Positions 35,940-41,484 of a DNA stretch of 64,000 nucleotides are shown here, one piece after another. Origin of the DNA: Babylonia areolata (taxonomy: Eukaryota; Mollusca; Gastropoda; Neogastropoda; Buccinidae); NCBI RefSeq assembly GCF_041734735.1, contig NC_134899.1:5453649-5517648 (forward strand), given 5' to 3'. The translations under genes were made by a program, and so were the position numbers. The notes below the pieces were generated by a model. That model ran no database searches. It had not been told where the DNA came from and saw only the letters and a list, made by a program, of their open reading frames with translations. Every line of letters starts with the position of its first letter. Position 1 is the first letter of the stretch.

Positions 35940-36723
35940 ATCTGTGCGTTAATGTGCGCGCGCGCACGTGCGCATAACAGAACGTGGTGGTGGAAGAGGA
36001 GTTCGTGACCTTGCTGGAGGAGACGAAGAAGCGGCGGCTGCTGGTGTGCAAGACGGGCCCCATCATCAAGAAGGGGCAGACCATGGCCAAGGAAGGCGAC
36101 AAGATCTCCTCCTTCATGGTCAGCACAGCACTGCTCACACACGGACCCTTTGATGGGTGTCACAGTTACCAGTGTGGCACTGACTGACAACAACAACAAA
36201 CAAACAAACAAACAACAAACAACCAAACAAACAAACAAACAAAAGGGCAGTATACCGTGGCCGTGCACTTGTTGTCACAGTCACCGATGTTGTACCGACA
36301 ATAAGAAAAAGGCGGTGGGGGGGGGGGGGGGGGGGGGGGGGAGGCAATTTAGTTGGCATTAAAAATTGTCAGCTTAACCGATGTACTGACAGAAAAAGAA
36401 AAGAAAACAGGCAGTTCAATAACCGTTTATTTTCAGATTAACCAGTACAGGCCAAAGACTGGGCTCGCTGTTCATTGTTTTCATTCACCAGTGTTGTACC
36501 GACAGTTAGAAAAAGTGGGAGGGGGGAGGGGGGGGGGGGGGGAGGAAGGGGGCGGAAGGGAGGGGGGGGTGATGCCAGATAAACCAATATACTGACAGCA
36601 AAAAGAAAATTTTGTAGTACGATAACCATTAATTTTTGTTTTCAGGTTAACCAATGTTGTACTGACAGTTTTAAAGGGTCGTACAATAGCTATCGCATCG
36701 TCAGATCAACTGACCAAGGTTTA

Positions 36724-36780
<57 letters not shown>

Positions 36781-36957
36781 GGCTATATTAAATGCAGGAC
36801 CCTGTACAAGCGCTGTACCAATACATGAGCGAGAAAGCCTACCGGGTCATCGACCTGTTCAAACGCTTCGATGCCGACCGCAGCATGTCCGTCACCAGAG
36901 AGGAGTTTTGCAAAGGCCTGATTGTGAGTATACTGTACGGATTTTAGCTGTCATGCG

Positions 36958-36996
<39 letters not shown>

Positions 36997-39439
36997 ACCG
37001 TTTTATCTTCTGTTTTATTAACATTGTAGATATCCTTCTGACATGACTGCGAAGGAAGTTACACCTTTAATAAAAAAAACTCTATGATGCAGCACTTGGT
37101 GATTTGTCTTTCAGGAATTAGTGGAAAGATTCGTAAACATGTGCCATCATCAATACCTTGACCATAATGTCACAATAACAAAGAAATGCTGATAAATTTT
37201 ATGTGGAAACTGCTATTGTCCCCTCTCTCCTTATTAAAGGCATTGAAACTGAGGTAGTGGACAGGAGTATATATTAAGGAACAGTTCAGTCAGACAATAA
37301 ATCGAATTTTTAACCTCACACTGATTGCATCCATATAAGAAATTTTAATGTCAAAGTACGCTATGCTGCTCAGTCAGTAAACTGCAATCCTTTCGTTTAA
37401 AACTAATATGCCTAACGACTGACTGACACCTACTGTGCTTGTATTGCCGTTGCTTCCTCAAATTTGTTTTCATTTTTTCGTTTGTGCGATGGCATCGCTG
37501 GTCGAATATAAAGTTCAGGAATGTTCTTGGGGAGGGGGGCGGGGGGGGGGGGGGGAGGTGAATACCGGAGGAAAGATTGTGGGTGAAAGGCAGAAGTGCA
37601 TTGTACAGGAGCCGTGTTGTGTGTAAGGGGAGGATGATTGCGTGTGATGAAACGAAACCCACATTCTTGCAAATCAGCATGGACTTCTTTTCTGGAAGAC
37701 GCTACCTCAAATTCTAACATAGAACTGCCGGTAATGATTTTGGAAGAAAAAGCAAGCTTTGTCCCCAGCTCATTTCAATGTATCCGCGATCCATTATCAA
37801 TCAAAATACCACCTGAAACCGAAAAGCCACGGTAAAAATGAACCCCGGTGCATTGATGCATTTTAGTGTGAGTGGAGCAGTGTGGGTGAGTAGTTGGGTG
37901 GGGGTGGAAAAGAAAGCAAGAGCTCGTACAACACGCATCGAACACTTGTCACACACAATGCAGCACACAAGAACCTTCAATGCAGTACTTGTACAACACA
38001 ACGAGCTTTTGTCACACACAACACAGCACACAAGAGCCTTCAAACACAACAAAACAAACACTTGTCACACACAACACAGCACACAAGAGCCTTCAAACAC
38101 AACGAAACGAACACTTGTCACACACAACACAGCACACACGAGCCTTCAAACACAACAAAACAAACACTTGTCACACACAACACAGCACACAAGAGCCTTC
38201 AAACACAACAAAACGAACACTTGTCACACACAACACAGCACACACGAGCCTTCAAACACAACGAAACAAACACTTGTCACACACAACACAGCACACAAGA
38301 GCCTTCAAACACAACAAAACGAACACTTGTCACACACAACACAGCACACAAGAGCCTTCAAACACAACAAAACGAACACTTGTCACACACAACACAGCAC
38401 ACACGAGCCTTCAAACACAACGAAAAGAACACCTGTCACACACAACACAGCACACACGAGCCTTCAAACACAACGAAACAAACACTTGTCACACAGAACA
38501 CAACACACAAGAGCCTTCAAACACAACAAAACAAACACTTGTCACACACAACGCAGCACACAAGAACCTTCAATGCAGTACTTGTAGAACACAACCAGCT
38601 TTTGTCACACAACACAGCACACAAGAGCCTTCAAACACAACAAAACAAACACTTGTCACACACAACACAGCACACAAGAGCCTTCAAACACAACAAAACG
38701 AACACTTGTCACACACAACACAGCACACAAGAGCCTTCAAACACAACGAAACAAACACTTGTCACACACAACACAGCACACAAGAGCCTTCAATGCAGCA
38801 CTTGTACAACACAACGAGCTTTTGTCACACACAACACAGCACACACGAGCCTTCAAACACAACGAAACAAACACTTGTCACACACAACACAGCACACAAG
38901 AGCCTTCAAACACAACAAAACGAACACTTGTCACACACAACACAGCACACAAGAGCCTTCAAACACAACGAAACAAACACTTGTCACACACAACACAGCA
39001 CACACGAGCCTTCAAACACAACGAAACGAACACTCGTCACACACAACACAGCACACACGAGCCTTCAAACACAACGAAACGAACACTCGTCACACACAAC
39101 ACAGCACACAAGAGCCTTCAAACACAACGAAACAAACACTCGTCACACACAATGCAGCACGTGCAGCACAGTGCAGACCTGTGGGTCCTCTCCCTGTGCA
39201 GAGCGCCAGTGTGCCCATGACGGTGGGCCAGCTGGAAGACCTGATGGAAAGACTGGACAAGAACAAGGACGGCGTCGTGGATCTCAAGTACGTTGTTCAT
39301 CACCACTAGATGTGACGTCATTCTGATCACCTAAACACATCACGTCCTGCTGCTGCTGCTTTTTGCACTTTGTTTTCTTTTTAACAACTAACTTATAAAA
39401 GATTAACTAATACTAGTTGTACTTTGGATGATTTCCTGT

Positions 39440-39524
<85 letters not shown>

Positions 39525-39548
39525 CGCGCGCGAGCGTGTGTGTGTGGG

Positions 39549-39581
<33 letters not shown>

Positions 39582-40076
39582 AAGTTGTGCTGATTGAGAT
39601 TGGCAAATCATGCAGTCTATTTGACTGAAGCTGAATTTTGTTTCAGTCAATACAGCAGACCGAAATGCAGGCCTGGTTTTTGTGGACTTACTCTTACATG
39701 CTAACTATACTGGTTGTGTAATCTGCAGAGTAGACAGCTATCTGGAATCTGACTTTCTTTCTTATGTTTCTCTCCTCTTAATCCCGGGTTCCATATATCA
39801 ATAACTGTATGTATATACACATGTATATAGATGTACATCAGGTAGGTGTGACATAATCTTTGTGCTTAGTTGATATTCATACCTATATGCATGTGTGTCT
39901 TGAGTCCAAGGTTGAGAGTTTAAAACTAACTGGTTTTCCTTTTGAACTAACATTTTGTTTGTTAATCCAGTCTGTGTCTGGCAGAACGTCAGCTGTGCTG
40001 TGAATGTCTTTGATAACTAACTATCTATCTAACTAACTAACTAACTATCTATCTAACTAACTAACTAACTAACTAT

Positions 40077-40137
<61 letters not shown>

Positions 40138-41407
40138 CCGTGACACTGTTTGGTTTTCTGTTTGCCTCCTGACCTCCTGAAGGTTGCTGGATGAAATGAT
40201 ATTTGGTGAGTCTCAGAAAATTCTGCCTTTTCCTTTGTGTTATCATTGCTTTCAGCTGAGCAGTCTTTTTACATATTTATATAATTTTGTGGGAAATGCT
40301 TAATGATGACATTTCATAGCTCAGTTTTCAGTGTAGCGACATATATAAGCTTGTGGTGTATGTGCTGTCTATAGCTGTTTGTGGACGACTGTAGAATGAT
40401 GCTTCAGTGATGGTTGGTTGGTTGATTTATTTGAAGTCTGTTCACACAAGTTGGCAGTGTTAGATTCCAACCAAAGATCTGCATAAAGTAATTCAAACTA
40501 GCATTATAATTGAAACATGCATTTCAGTTAGCTTCGTCATAATATGGTATGGTGTTGGTGCATATCATGTATGGTGTGTGTATGAAAGTTATGATGTGGT
40601 ATGGTGTATGGTACATACACAGTATGGTTTAGTGTGTGTTATGTGACTGGTTGAATAGGGTCCTCTCACCACATCAGCTAAGGTTTCCGGTTCTTTTCAA
40701 ATCTTTTACTTCAAACGGGAAATATGATGGAATATGGGCAGGGAACAGGAAAGTGAGGGCTCAACGGGCAAGAGACTGTACTCTTGCCAGAAGAAGAAAT
40801 AGCCGGTGGACTAAACAACAATGGCCTTGTAAGCAAACTTACACCTATGTCTATCAAAGTTCATTCACTCACTCACTCCAAACATCACTTTACCAAACAC
40901 TACACATCAGTCTACAACTTGTTTCAAGTGAATAAGTGAAAAGAATGAAATATCCCAATAATGAAACTGAGCAATTACATTCACCCATTTGGATTCTCAA
41001 TTCAAAATAGTCTAATTTATTAAAGATAGATATGAAATACCAGAAACTTCGGCACACGACCTGCGGTTGCATGTCATTCAACACTAAACTCGATTATTTG
41101 AAATAATTATAGATCCATTCAAATGCATTTCATTTAAACTCTCACAGAATAGTATGAATAAGGAAATACAAATGGTATTAACATATCGGATTCCATTTCT
41201 CAATGATAGAAATGTTTACCATAAAGTATGAAATATTTCACTCACCCTTCACTCTATCAAGTTGACAGAGGCCCTGACACTAGGCTGTTGCCTTTCCCCT
41301 TTCAAGATGCAGCACATCCTTCCTACAGATGAACAATATCTTGCGTGTGAAGTAACCACACTAAAGCATGAATCGTTTTGACTGCTCACTGGGACATGAA
41401 CATGCAT

Positions 41408-41484
<77 letters not shown>

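Noticed and set aside
37894-39326. A 450-470-residue repetitive Thr/His/Asn/Gln protein
   Set aside because: Same 53-bp array read in three overlapping frames, inside an intron; no start context or conservation.
40183-40205. A 23-nt LRRC74A exon between exons 12 and 13
   Set aside because: It would shift the frame of exon 13 and break the EF-hand loop; the direct join is better in every respect.
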